DNA of 64,000 bases, taken from Pantoea sp. IMH. GTDB lineage: Bacteria; Pseudomonadota; Gammaproteobacteria; Enterobacterales; Enterobacteriaceae. Under the pieces are notes generated by a model. That model was not told the origin of the DNA. It worked only from the letters and a program-made list of their open reading frames with translations, and ran no database searches. Positions 44,905 to 53,786 of the stretch are shown here, piece by piece; position 1 is the stretch's first letter, and each line of letters starts with the position of its first letter. The position numbers and the translations under genes were made by a program. The stretch is from NCBI RefSeq assembly GCF_000599885.1, contig NZ_JFGT01000006.1, positions 558,001 through 622,000 of the forward strand, in the 5' to 3' direction.

Positions 44905-46233
44905 ATGTCAGAACTCGTCAGCCGGGCAATCCGCGGCAGCTTTTTTGATTTTACCGGGACGGCAACACATCCACAGAAACCAGCGGATTATGCACGTTAT
45001 GTTGAAGAGGGTCTGTTGCTGCTAAATGGCGGAAAAGTCGTCTCACTGCAGACATGGGAAGCGGGGCGACATCTGCTTACCGACAAGGTTGAAGTGACTG
45101 ACTATCGCGGCAAGCTGATCGTGCCGGGTTTTGTGGACTGTCATATTCACTATCCGCAAACGGAAATGATTGGCGCATTTGGCGAGCAGTTACTCGAGTG
45201 GCTTCAGCAGTATACCTTTCCGGTCGAAAGCCAGTATCACTGCGAAGCCCATGCGGCTGAAATGTCGGCTTTTTTTCTCCACCAGCTGCTCAGCAACGGC
45301 ACCACTACCGCACTGGTTTTTGGCACCGTCCATCCGCAGTCAGTTGATGCACTGTTCAGCGCCGCAGACCGGCTGGGCATGCGTCTGATTGCCGGTAAGG
45401 TCATGATGGATCGCAATGCGCCTGATTGCCTGCTCGAAACGCCAGAGGAGAGTTACAGCCAGACAAGGGCGCTGATTACGCGCTGGCACAATCGCGGACG
45501 CCTCAGCTATGCGCTGACGCCCCGCTTCGCGCCAACGTCATCTCCGGGGCTGCTGGCGAAGGTCGAGCAGCTGAGGGCGGAGTTTCCGGACACCTGGCTG
45601 CATACACACCTCAGCGAAAATCCGCAGGAGGTGGCGTGGGTAAAATCACTGTTCCCCGACCACCAGAGTTATCTGGATGTCTATCACCGTTACCGGCTCA
45701 CCGGTAAACGCAGCGTGTTTGCTCACTGCATCCACCTTGAAGAGGGCGAATGGGCCTGTTTGCAGCAAACGGATTCCTCAATTGCTTTCTGTCCCACCTC
45801 AAATCTGTTTCTCGGCAGCGGGCTTTTCAATCTCAGAACCTGCGGCGAAAAGGGCATCAGGATGGGGATCGGTACGGACGTGGGCGCGGGAACCACGTTT
45901 AACATGCTGCAAACATTGGGTGAAGCCTACAAAGTGGGCCAGCTTCAGCAATACCGGCTGGCGGCCTGTGAGGCGTTCTATCACGCCACGCTTGGCGGCG
46001 CGCGGGCGCTGGATCTGGACGATCGTATTGGCAACTTTCTGCCGGGTAAGGAGGCCGATTTTGTGGTGCTCGATCCGGCCGTCTCGGCGCTTCAGCAAAT
46101 GCGCCAGGCAAACAGTCGCGATATCTGGGAAAAACTCTTCGTGCTGATGACGCTTGGTGACGATCGCAATATCGCGCATACCTGGGTTAACGGGCAATGC
46201 GTCTGGCAGCCAGTCCCTGAGGAGAATACCTGA
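44905..46233 (+). CDS. guaD: Guanine deaminase GuaD
   Basis: This 442-residue zinc amidohydrolase converts guanine to xanthine and ammonia. The metal site PGFVDCHIHYPQ (His80 and His82) and HTHLSENPQEVAWV, FAHCIHLEEGEW and GTDVGAGTTFNMLQTLGEAYKV with the catalytic aspartate are visible. The length matches E. coli GuaD (439 aa). It opens a four-gene operon, its TGA overlapping the xdhA ATG by one base, so deamination is coupled with xanthine oxidation. It stands behind a sigma-54-type promoter. AAGGAA lies upstream of the ATG. Confidence 0.96.
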   Translation: MSELVSRAIRGSFFDFTGTATHPQKPADYARYVEEGLLLLNGGKVVSLQTWEAGRHLLTDKVEVTDYRGKLIVPGFVDCHIHYPQTEMIGAFGEQLLEWLQQYTFPVESQYHCEAHAAEMSAFFLHQLLSNGTTTALVFGTVHPQSVDALFSAADRLGMRLIAGKVMMDRNAPDCLLETPEESYSQTRALITRWHNRGRLSYALTPRFAPTSSPGLLAKVEQLRAEFPDTWLHTHLSENPQEVAWVKSLFPDHQSYLDVYHRYRLTGKRSVFAHCIHLEEGEWACLQQTDSSIAFCPTSNLFLGSGLFNLRTCGEKGIRMGIGTDVGAGTTFNMLQTLGEAYKVGQLQQYRLAACEAFYHATLGGARALDLDDRIGNFLPGKEADFVVLDPAVSALQQMRQANSRDIWEKLFVLMTLGDDRNIAHTWVNGQCVWQPVPEENT

Positions 46234-47678
46234 TGATCCAGTTTTTACTGAACCAGACGCTGGTGAGCGAAGCGCACATTGATCCCAATCTCACCATCCT
46301 CAACTATCTGCGGCGCTATCATCACCGCAGCGGCACAAAAGAGGGCTGCGCGTCGGGAGATTGCGGGGCCTGTACCGTGACGCTTGGACGGGCAGACGCG
46401 GGCAAAATGATCTATGAAACGGTGAACAGCTGTATGACCTTTATCAGCACGTTACAGGGAAAGCAGCTGATTACGGTGGAAGACCTGCAGGAAAATGGCC
46501 GTTTGCATGCCGTTCAGCAGGCAATGGTCGACTGTCACGCCTCGCAGTGCGGATTCTGTACGCCGGGCTTTGTGATGTCGCTGTTCACACTGCAAAAAAA
46601 CGCCTCTGGCTGGCAGCACGGACAGGCTGAACAGGCGCTGGCGGGGAATCTCTGCCGCTGTACCGGCTACCGGCCCATCCTGGACGCCGCCCGGCAGGCC
46701 TGTGAACAGCAGGAAGACGACAGCTTCAGCCGCCAGCAGGCCGCCACGGTACGCCGGCTGGACGCACTGAAAAACTATCCCGACAGGGCGATCGGCACCA
46801 GTGACCTCCGCTGCCTGATGCCGGAAACGCCTGAGCAACTGGCGGAACTTTACCTGTTAAATCCCGGAGCCCGGCTTCTGGCAGGCGGCACCGATCTGGC
46901 GCTCCAGGTCACCCAGCAGGGGAAAACGCTGCCGCTGATGATTGCGCTTGGCCAGATTGAAGAACTGAAGCGCTGCTATCAGCAGGGAAATGAACTGGTG
47001 CTGGGCGCAGGCGCCTCGCTGAGCCGCTGCCATGAAATGCTCGCCACTCGCATACCCACCTTTGCCCGGTTGCTTGAACGCTTTGCCTCACTGCAGATCC
47101 GTAATCAGGGCACGCTGGGCGGTAATATCGCCAATGCATCCCCGGTAGGCGATACGCCGCCGGTGCTGCTGGCGCTGGACGCTTTGCTGCTGCTACAGCG
47201 TGGAGAAAGGATCCGCCGCCTGCCGCTAAGCGAGTTTTTTCTCTCTTACCGTAAAACAGCGTTAGCGCAGGGGGAATTTATCCGCGCTGTGGTTATTCCA
47301 GACGTGACGGCGTCACAAAACCTTCGCGCCTGGAAGGTTTCAAAACGCTCGGAGGATGATATCTCCGCCGTACTTGGGGCCTTTTTGATTAAAACCGACG
47401 AAGCGGGAATCGTACGCCGGGCGAGGCTGGCTTATGGCGGTATGGCGGAAATTCCCAAACGGGCGGTGCGCTGTGAACAGCTTATAACGGGCAAAGCGCT
47501 TACGCCGGAAACGCTGACGCTTGCCTGCGCTGCGCTTGAGCAGGAATTTGTACCGCTAAGCGACTTCCGCGCCAGCGCCGGTTACCGGCTGCTGGTGGCG
47601 AAAAATCTCCTGCGGCGCTGTCACGCTTCGCTCACCGGTGAGCTTAACCTGCTGGAGGTATCAGACTATGTCCCATAA
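46233..47678 (+). CDS. xdhA: Xanthine dehydrogenase small subunit (2Fe-2S and FAD) XdhA
   Basis: This 481-residue subunit moves electrons from the molybdenum centre to NAD. The N-terminal plant-type 2Fe-2S domain has cysteines in GCASGDCGACTV (39, 44, 47). The second 2Fe-2S domain has SQCGFCTPGFVMSLF and NLCRCTGYRPILDAA. The FAD domain follows from about residue 190 (LLAGGTDLALQVTQQG and IRNQGTLGGNIANASPVGDTPPVLLALDA). It overlaps guaD by one base and xdhB by 11 bases. The arrangement is the bipartite bacterial XdhAB type. Confidence 0.94.
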   Translation: MIQFLLNQTLVSEAHIDPNLTILNYLRRYHHRSGTKEGCASGDCGACTVTLGRADAGKMIYETVNSCMTFISTLQGKQLITVEDLQENGRLHAVQQAMVDCHASQCGFCTPGFVMSLFTLQKNASGWQHGQAEQALAGNLCRCTGYRPILDAARQACEQQEDDSFSRQQAATVRRLDALKNYPDRAIGTSDLRCLMPETPEQLAELYLLNPGARLLAGGTDLALQVTQQGKTLPLMIALGQIEELKRCYQQGNELVLGAGASLSRCHEMLATRIPTFARLLERFASLQIRNQGTLGGNIANASPVGDTPPVLLALDALLLLQRGERIRRLPLSEFFLSYRKTALAQGEFIRAVVIPDVTASQNLRAWKVSKRSEDDISAVLGAFLIKTDEAGIVRRARLAYGGMAEIPKRAVRCEQLITGKALTPETLTLACAALEQEFVPLSDFRASAGYRLLVAKNLLRRCHASLTGELNLLEVSDYVP

Positions 47679-50034
47679 TCGTCCCGTTGAAGCCGAAGAG
47701 ATCCTCGCTGAACAGTCACGCACAGGCATACAGAGCGGCGTGGGCAGAAGCAATAAGCACGAAAGCGCTGTCGGCCATGTTACCGGCGAGGCGAACTATA
47801 TTGATGACCGGCCAGCACTGCCCGGTATGCTGCATCTTGCGCCACGCCTCAGCGAACATGCTCATGCGCTAATCACCCGTCTTGATGTGACGCCCTGTTA
47901 CGCCATTCCTGGCGTCATTCGCGCCATCAGCTGGCAGGATGTGCCGGGTGAGCTGGACATCGGTCCGCTTGAACCCGGCGACCCGTTACTGGCGAAGGAT
48001 CGCGTGGAGTATGCCGGCCAGATCGTGCTGGTGGTGGCCGCTGAAACGCCTGAGGCCGCGCGGCTGGGGGCGGAGGCTGCCATCATTGACTACCAGCCGC
48101 TGCCACCGGTGCTTGACGTCAGGGACGCGCTGGAGAAGCAGCACTTTGTTCAGGCTCCTCATCAGCACCGGCGGGGCGATGCTGACGCAGCGCTGAAAAG
48201 CGCGGTACACCGGATCCAGGGCGAGTTCCATATTGGCGGCCAGGAACATTTTTATCTGGAAACCCAGATCGCCATGGTTATTCCTGGCGAGGCGCAGTCG
48301 CTACAGGTTTACTCTTCCACGCAGCATCCGACCGAAGTACAAAAGCTGGTGGCGTCTGTGCTGGGTATCAGCATGAACAAAGTCACCATCGATATGCGGC
48401 GTATGGGCGGTGGTTTTGGCGGTAAGGAGACGCAGGCCGCTGGCGTCGCCTGTCTCTGCGCGGTGGCGGCCCGTCTGACCAACAGGCCGGTGAAAATGCG
48501 GCTTTCCCGCCGGGATGACATGCGTATCACCGGCAAACGGCATCCGTTCTTTGTCCGTTATGATGTGGGAGTGGATGAAGATGGACGCTTCAGCGGCGTG
48601 AAAATCGATCTGGCGGCGAACTGTGGTTATTCGCTCGATCTCTCCGGTTCAATCGTCGACCGCGCGATGTTTCATGCCGATAACGCCTATTACCTCGGTG
48701 ATGCCCTTATCACGGGCTATCGCTGCCGGACCAATATCGCGTCCAATACCGCCTATCGCGGATTTGGCGGGCCGCAGGGCATGGTGGCGATAGAGCAGAT
48801 TATGGATCATATCGCCCGCACGCTGAGGCTCGATCCGCTTGAAGTGCGTAAGCGCAACTATTACGGCAAGTCCTGCCGCAACATCACGCATTATCATCAG
48901 CAGGTTGAGGATAACCTGCTGGAAGAGATGACGGCGGAGCTGGAAACCAGCGCCTCTTACGCGCAGCGCCGGGCAGAAATCGCCACCTTTAACCGCCACA
49001 GTCCCTGGCTGAAGCGGGGCCTCGCGCTGACGCCGGTAAAGTTCGGCATCTCCTTTACTTCAAGCTTTCTGAATCAGGCTGGCGCGCTGATCCTGATTTA
49101 TACCGACGGCACGGTGCAGCTGAATCACGGCGGCACGGAAATGGGTCAGGGGCTTAACACTAAAGTGGCGCAGATAGTGGCGGAAGTGCTGCAAATCGAT
49201 GTGGATCAGATAGCGATCACCGCGACCGATACGGGAAAAGTCCCCAATACTTCGCCGACCGCCGCCTCAAGCGGCACCGATCTGAACGGTAAAGCGGCGC
49301 AGAACGCGGCGCAAATTCTGCGTGACCGGCTGACGGAAATGCTCTGCACACGTTATCAGTGTACGGCGGAGGAGATCGTTTTCAGTAACGGTATCGTCAG
49401 GGTGAAAGAACAGGCCTTCACCTTTGCCGATGTTGCGCAGATGGCCTGGCTGAATCAGGTGCCGCTGTCAGCCACGGGCTACTACAAAGTGCCGGGCATC
49501 CATTACGATCGCGAGGCCGGTCGCGGCACGCCTTTTTACTATTACGCCTTTGGCGCGGCCTGTGTGGAGGTGATTGCCGACATGCTGACCGGCGAATACC
49601 GGTTGCTGCGGGCGGATATCCTGCACGATGTCGGGGCCTCGCTGAATCCAGCTATCGATACCGGCCAGGTCGAAGGGGGCTTTATTCAGGGCGTAGGCTG
49701 GCTGACCTGCGAAGAGCTGGTCTGGAACGCGCAGGGAAAACTGATGACGGATGGCCCTGCAAGCTACAAAATCCCGGCTATTGGTGACGTTCCGGCCGAT
49801 CTGCGCGTCAGGCTGGTGGAGAACCGTAAAAACCCGAAGGAAACGGTATTTCACTCCAAAGCGGTGGGCGAACCGCCTTTTATGCTGGGCATTGCCGCCT
49901 GGTGTGCGTTGCAGGATGCCATCGCGAGCATCTGCGACTATGAGTGTCATCCGGGGCTGGATACGCCCGCCACGCCGGAAAGGGTGCTGCTGGGCGCGGA
50001 AAAGCTGAAGCGGGAGTGTGGCTATGTACCCTGA
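47668..50034 (+). CDS. xdhB: Xanthine dehydrogenase molybdenum subunit XdhB
   Basis: This 788-residue catalytic subunit oxidises hypoxanthine and xanthine to urate at a molybdopterin centre. The aldehyde oxidase/xanthine dehydrogenase fold shows GHVTGEANYIDD, the pterin contact RRMGGGFGGKETQA, AYRGFGGPQGMVAIEQIMD with a substrate arginine, LNHGGTEMGQGLNTKVAQIVAEVL, and the C-terminal KAVGEPPFMLGIAAW with the conserved catalytic glutamate (GEPP). The ATG at 47668 has GGAGGT upstream and overlaps xdhA. XdhC, needed for cofactor insertion, follows with an 11-base overlap. Confidence 0.95.
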   Translation: MSHNRPVEAEEILAEQSRTGIQSGVGRSNKHESAVGHVTGEANYIDDRPALPGMLHLAPRLSEHAHALITRLDVTPCYAIPGVIRAISWQDVPGELDIGPLEPGDPLLAKDRVEYAGQIVLVVAAETPEAARLGAEAAIIDYQPLPPVLDVRDALEKQHFVQAPHQHRRGDADAALKSAVHRIQGEFHIGGQEHFYLETQIAMVIPGEAQSLQVYSSTQHPTEVQKLVASVLGISMNKVTIDMRRMGGGFGGKETQAAGVACLCAVAARLTNRPVKMRLSRRDDMRITGKRHPFFVRYDVGVDEDGRFSGVKIDLAANCGYSLDLSGSIVDRAMFHADNAYYLGDALITGYRCRTNIASNTAYRGFGGPQGMVAIEQIMDHIARTLRLDPLEVRKRNYYGKSCRNITHYHQQVEDNLLEEMTAELETSASYAQRRAEIATFNRHSPWLKRGLALTPVKFGISFTSSFLNQAGALILIYTDGTVQLNHGGTEMGQGLNTKVAQIVAEVLQIDVDQIAITATDTGKVPNTSPTAASSGTDLNGKAAQNAAQILRDRLTEMLCTRYQCTAEEIVFSNGIVRVKEQAFTFADVAQMAWLNQVPLSATGYYKVPGIHYDREAGRGTPFYYYAFGAACVEVIADMLTGEYRLLRADILHDVGASLNPAIDTGQVEGGFIQGVGWLTCEELVWNAQGKLMTDGPASYKIPAIGDVPADLRVRLVENRKNPKETVFHSKAVGEPPFMLGIAAWCALQDAIASICDYECHPGLDTPATPERVLLGAEKLKRECGYVP

Positions 50035-50806
50035 TGAATGGATCACTTTGCTCGCCGCGCTAAAAGATAAACGGGAAGCCTGCGTATTACTGACAGTGCT
50101 GGAGGAGAAGGGCTCGGTGCCGCGCGATCGGGGAAGCAAAATGGTGGTGACCCTGTCACACAATTATCTCACCATTGGCGGCGGTAACCTCGAATATCAG
50201 TGCATCGCCAGCGCAAGAGAAATGCTGAGCAATCCGCAGGCGCGGCCTGAAATCCAGCGTTTTAATCTCGGCGCCTCGCTTGGGCAGTGCTGCGGTGGCA
50301 TGACCAGCGTACTGTTTGAACCGCTGATTCAGCCTCAGCCGCAGATTGCCGTATTCGGTGCCGGACACGTCGGCGCGGCGCTGGTCGCTATTCTCTCTAC
50401 GTTACCCTGTCACGTATACTGGGTGGATGAACGTCCTGAGCGCCTGACTGCCGTGCCGCCAGGCATCACGGCCTGCCTGCTGGAGGATCCCACCGAACAG
50501 GTGGAGCGGATGCCGCCGGAGAGCTATTTTGTGGTGATGACCCATCATCATCCGCGCGATCTGGCGCTGTGCGAAGCGATTCTCAGGCGGGGCGACCACC
50601 GTTATTTCGGCGTGATTGGGTCAATGACCAAGCGGCAGCGTTTCGACTACCGGCTGACGGGCAAAGGATTCAGTCCGGCACAGCTTGCGGGCATGCGCTG
50701 TCCTGTCGGACTGCCGGACGTGAGGGGCAAACTGCCTGCTGAAATCGCGGTGGCGATAGCAGGAGAGATCATCGCCACTTACTGCGTGCCGAAGCCGTTG
50801 GCCTGA
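50024..50806 (+). CDS. xdhC: Xanthine dehydrogenase accessory protein XdhC
   Basis: This 260-residue accessory protein binds the molybdenum cofactor and helps its sulfuration and insertion into XdhB. The N-terminal XdhC/CoxI domain has EEKGSVPRDRGSKMVVT and LGQCCGGMTSVLFEP, and the C-terminal Rossmann domain has IAVFGAGHVGAALVAILSTLPCHVYWVDERPE and FGVIGSMTKRQRFDYRL. The ATG at 50024 has GGGAG seven to eight bases upstream and overlaps xdhB; a GTG two codons earlier is too close to that site. The 3' end is echoed at 51601-51654 beyond the toxin-antitoxin pair. Confidence 0.93.
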   Translation: MYPDEWITLLAALKDKREACVLLTVLEEKGSVPRDRGSKMVVTLSHNYLTIGGGNLEYQCIASAREMLSNPQARPEIQRFNLGASLGQCCGGMTSVLFEPLIQPQPQIAVFGAGHVGAALVAILSTLPCHVYWVDERPERLTAVPPGITACLLEDPTEQVERMPPESYFVVMTHHHPRDLALCEAILRRGDHRYFGVIGSMTKRQRFDYRLTGKGFSPAQLAGMRCPVGLPDVRGKLPAEIAVAIAGEIIATYCVPKPLA

Positions 50807-50921
50807 GCCGCTTCACCTTTCAGTACCAATAGGGAATTTCTTAGCGAGTCTGAAACAACAACGCCATGAAATCCTCAGTCCTGATCTGAACAGACATGGT
50901 ACCGGAATTGCCCCGGACGTG

Positions 50922-50945
50922 AAAAAGGCGCTTATAAGCGCCTTT
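50922..50945 (-). terminator. Terminator of yefM-yoeB (minus strand)
   Basis: AAAGGCGCTTA (50924-50934) and TAAGCGCCTTT (50935-50945) are perfectly complementary. On the minus strand the stem is followed by five T residues. Confidence 0.75.
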
Positions 50946-50954
50946 CAGAAAGCA

Positions 50955-51209
50955 TCAGTAGTGATAGCGACAGGAGGCTATAAGCAACGCATCATCACTG
51001 ACGGCATAGACAAGGCGATGCTCTGAAGTGATTCTGCGTGACCAGAACCCCGCAAGGTTATGCTTCAGCGGTTCGGGCTTCCCCTTGCCTTCAAAGGGGG
51101 TTCTGCTGGCATCCTTAATAAGTTCGTTGATCTTCTTTACCGTTTTTTTGTCTGTGTCCTGCCAGTAAATATAGTCCTCCCAGGCTTCAGCGGACCATAT
51201 AAGTTTCAC
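50955..51209 (-). CDS. yoeB: YoeB-type mRNA interferase toxin
   Basis: This 84-residue toxin of the RelE superfamily cleaves mRNA at the ribosome. It has the same length as E. coli YoeB, and all known catalytic residues are present: Glu46 (GKPEPLKH), Arg65 (EHRLVY), His83 and Tyr84 (SCRYHY). [22 protein letters not shown] is typical. Its start overlaps the yefM stop by four bases, so toxin translation follows antitoxin. The catalytic set is intact, so the toxin is probably active. Confidence 0.96.
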   Translation of the reverse strand: MKLIWSAEAWEDYIYWQDTDKKTVKKINELIKDASRTPFEGKGKPEPLKHNLAGFWSRRITSEHRLVYAVSDDALLIASCRYHY

Positions 51210-51457
51210 TCTATGATATCCCTTTCCACACCCTTACCACTTTTCAGACTTTCCACGGAGTCCATAAGTCTGCGTGCGTTTTTCGGTGATCTCAGCAGGT
51301 AGGCCGTTTCTTCGAGTGAGTTATATTCTTCCAGAGACATCAGCACACATGCTTCGCCGTTCTGTCGGGTTATCAGCACGGGCGCTCTGTCTTCGATGGT
51401 CTGGATCATGGTGGCAGAAAGATTCTGTCTTGCTTCGCTATAACTTATTGCTCTCAT
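51206..51457 (-). CDS. yefM: YefM-type antitoxin
   Basis: This 83-residue antitoxin of the Phd/YefM family has an N-terminal DNA-binding and dimerisation region ([58 protein letters not shown]), and its disordered C-terminus ([12 protein letters not shown]) would wrap YoeB. It lies upstream of yoeB with an ATGA overlap. Twin TGTACA operator boxes lie 20-37 bp before the start, consistent with autorepression. Confidence 0.96.
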   Translation of the reverse strand: MRAISYSEARQNLSATMIQTIEDRAPVLITRQNGEACVLMSLEEYNSLEETAYLLRSPKNARRLMDSVESLKSGKGVERDIIE

Positions 51458-51476
51458 AATAATGCCTCCAACTTAA

Positions 51477-51494
51477 TGTACAACAAATTGTACA
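51477..51494. promoter_or_regulatory. YefM operator: two TGTACA boxes
   Basis: TGTACA occurs at 51477-51482 and 51489-51494, 12 bp apart from start to start. The E. coli yefM-yoeB operator is known to be built from TGTACA cores bound by YefM and YefM-YoeB. Confidence 0.85.
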
Positions 51495-51600
51495 ATGATT
51501 CAGTCTGGCTGTATATGCCGCTGTTCACCATAGCAGCCTCTTCAGAACAACTGGAAATTGTCATCAAACGCCTGTGCGGTAATCGCAACCTTTTCGCCCG

Positions 51601-51654
51601 GTTGGAGCGGGCGAGATCATCGCCACCTACAGCGTGCAGAAGCAGTTGGCCTGA
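51601..51654 (+). pseudogene. Remnant of an xdhC 3' end
   Basis: In the frame starting at 51601 this reads VGAGEIIATYSVQKQLA then TGA (51652-51654), against AIAGEIIATYCVPKPLA then TGA at the end of xdhC (50806). The DNA is clearly alike but not identical over about 55 bp, including ten or so bases past the stop. It lies on the far side of yefM-yoeB, 848 bp from the xdhC stop. It is a divergent duplicate of the xdhC terminus rather than an exact direct repeat. Confidence 0.75.
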
Positions 51655-51703
51655 AGCGCATCACGGCCTATGCTGAAGGTTTCGGGATAAGGAAACCGGC
51701 GCC

Positions 51704-53752
51704 ATGCAAAATAACCCTTTTAGCCAGCCCTCCACGCTGCCGTATCAGGCTCCTCCTTTTGACCAGATCCTGGATGAACATTACCGGCCTGCGCTGGAAG
51801 AAGGGATACGGCAGAAACGGGAGGATATCCGCCGCATCGCAGAGAATCCTGCTGAACCCACCTTTGCCAATACTTACGAGGCGCTGGAGGAGGCCGGACA
51901 GATGTTACGACGGGTGGTCAATGTCTTCAGTGCCATGACCGCTGCCAACACCAGCGATTTTCTCCAGGCGCTTGATGAAGAGATGTCGCCCGCGCTGGCC
52001 GCGCTGGATGACGATATCAAACTTAACCCACGGCTCTTTTCACGACTGGATGCGGTCTATCAGCAGCGGCACCTTCTCGACCTGCGCCCGGAGTCGCTGC
52101 GGCTGGTGGACGTCACCTGGCAGACCTTTCAGCTGGCTGGCGCCAGCCTCAGCGAACAGCAGAAAACAGCACTCAGGGCGCTTAATCAGGAAGCTGCCAC
52201 GCTGACGACCCGCTTCAGCAATCATCTTCTCGCGGCGGCAAAAGCAGCAGGTCTGCTGGTGGCCGACAAAACGCTGCTTGCTGGCCTGAGCGAGCCTGAA
52301 CTTGCTGCCGCAGCCCAGGCCGCCCGCGAACGGGGTGTTGAGGGCTGGCTACTGGTATTGCAGAACACGACTCAGCAGCCCGCGCTGCAAAATCTCAGCA
52401 ACCGTGTCACCCGAAAGGCGCTATTTACCGCCGCCCGCGATCGTGCCGAAAAGGGCGATGCCAGTGACACCCGGCAGCTGGTTTCCCGTCTTGCGCAACT
52501 GCGGGCGGCTCAGGCCGCGCTGCTGGGCTATGAAAGCTATGCGGCCTGGAAGCTTCAGGATCAGATGGCCAAAACGCCGCAGGCCGCGCTGGCGTTTATG
52601 CGTCAAATTGTACCTGCGGCGACCGCCAGAGCCAGGCGCGAGGCGGAGGCAATACAGGCCATTATCGATACTGAGCAGGACGGTTTTCCCCTGGCGCCCT
52701 GGGACTGGCTGCGGTATGCAAACCAAGTGCGACGCGAGCGCTATGATCTTGATGAAGATGAAATCAAACCCTACTTCAATGCCTGGAACGTACTGGAGAA
52801 GGGCGTTTTCCATGCCGCCAGCGAACTGTTTGGCCTCAGTTTCCGGGAATGTACCACTATCCCGGTTTACCATCCGGACATGCGCGTCTATGAAATCTGT
52901 GACCATGATGGCGCGGCGATGGCGCTGTTTTATATCGATCTGTTCAAGCGTGACAATAAAAGCGGTGGCGCATGGATGGGCAATTTTGTGGAGCAAAGCA
53001 CGCTGCTGGAAACGCAGCCGGTTATTTATAACGTCTGTAATTTTGCCAAACCGGCTGCGGGTCAGCCCGCGCTGATTAGCTGGGACGAGGTGATCACGCT
53101 GTTTCATGAGTTTGGCCATACGCTGCATGGCTTGTTTGCCACTCAGCGCTATCCGGGCCTTTCCGGTACCGAAACGCCGCGTGATTTTGTTGAATTTCCT
53201 TCCCAGTGCAACGAACACTGGGCCAGCCACGATCGGGTCTTTGCGCATTACGCAACTCACTCTCAGACTGGCGAAGCGATGCCCGCAGCGCTGCGGGAAA
53301 AACTGACCCGATCCAGCCGCTTTAATAAAGGCTATGAGATGACTGAATTGCTGGCCGCTGCGCTGCTCGATCAGCACTGGCATGCCGTTGCGGCAGAGGC
53401 ACCGCACCAGGAGGTGGCGCAGTTCGAGCAGACGGCGCTGGGACTGGAAAAGATCGATCTTGACGCCGTGCCACCGCGTTACCGTTCCAGCTACTTTCAG
53501 CATATCTGGGGTGGCGGTTATGCGGCAGGCTATTACGCCTACATCTGGACGCAAATGCTGGCCGATGACGGCTTCGCCTGGTTTACCGAGCGCGGCGGTC
53601 TCAGTCGGGGGAACGGGGAGTGCTTCCGTCAGGCGATCCTCTCCAGAGGTAACAGCGAGGATCTGGCTGCGCTTTACCGTAAATGGCGGGGAAGAGAACC
53701 GGTGATTGAACCGATGCTGGTTAACCGTGGACTGGCGGAGAGCGAAGAGTAA
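51704..53752 (+). CDS. dcp: Peptidyl-dipeptidase Dcp
   Basis: This 682-residue M3-family zinc metallopeptidase removes dipeptides from the C-terminus of peptides. The zinc motif HEFGH is at residues 468-472, with the third ligand in the following helix region (TPRDFVEFPSQCNEHWASH). SGGAWMGNFVEQSTL and RYRSSYFQHIWGGGYAAGYYAYIWTQMLADDGF match E. coli Dcp (681 aa). No signal peptide is seen. AAGGAAA precedes the ATG. In E. coli dcp neighbours ydfG; the purine block and the yefM-yoeB pair separate them here. Confidence 0.95.
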   Translation: MQNNPFSQPSTLPYQAPPFDQILDEHYRPALEEGIRQKREDIRRIAENPAEPTFANTYEALEEAGQMLRRVVNVFSAMTAANTSDFLQALDEEMSPALAALDDDIKLNPRLFSRLDAVYQQRHLLDLRPESLRLVDVTWQTFQLAGASLSEQQKTALRALNQEAATLTTRFSNHLLAAAKAAGLLVADKTLLAGLSEPELAAAAQAARERGVEGWLLVLQNTTQQPALQNLSNRVTRKALFTAARDRAEKGDASDTRQLVSRLAQLRAAQAALLGYESYAAWKLQDQMAKTPQAALAFMRQIVPAATARARREAEAIQAIIDTEQDGFPLAPWDWLRYANQVRRERYDLDEDEIKPYFNAWNVLEKGVFHAASELFGLSFRECTTIPVYHPDMRVYEICDHDGAAMALFYIDLFKRDNKSGGAWMGNFVEQSTLLETQPVIYNVCNFAKPAAGQPALISWDEVITLFHEFGHTLHGLFATQRYPGLSGTETPRDFVEFPSQCNEHWASHDRVFAHYATHSQTGEAMPAALREKLTRSSRFNKGYEMTELLAAALLDQHWHAVAAEAPHQEVAQFEQTALGLEKIDLDAVPPRYRSSYFQHIWGGGYAAGYYAYIWTQMLADDGFAWFTERGGLSRGNGECFRQAILSRGNSEDLAALYRKWRGREPVIEPMLVNRGLAESEE

Positions 53753-53759
53753 GAGACAA

Positions 53760-53786
53760 CAGGGGGCCAGAACGGCCCCCTGTTTC
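53760..53786 (+). terminator. Hairpin terminator between dcp and hpxO
   Basis: CAGGGGGCC (53760-53768) pairs with GGCCCCCTG (53774-53782) around AGAAC, followed by TTT. The T-run is short, and the stem overlaps the hpxO 3' end region. Confidence 0.65.

Noticed and set aside
52421-53554. 377-codon minus-strand frame inside dcp
   Set aside because: Antisense shadow of dcp, whose plus-strand protein matches the M3 family over its whole length.
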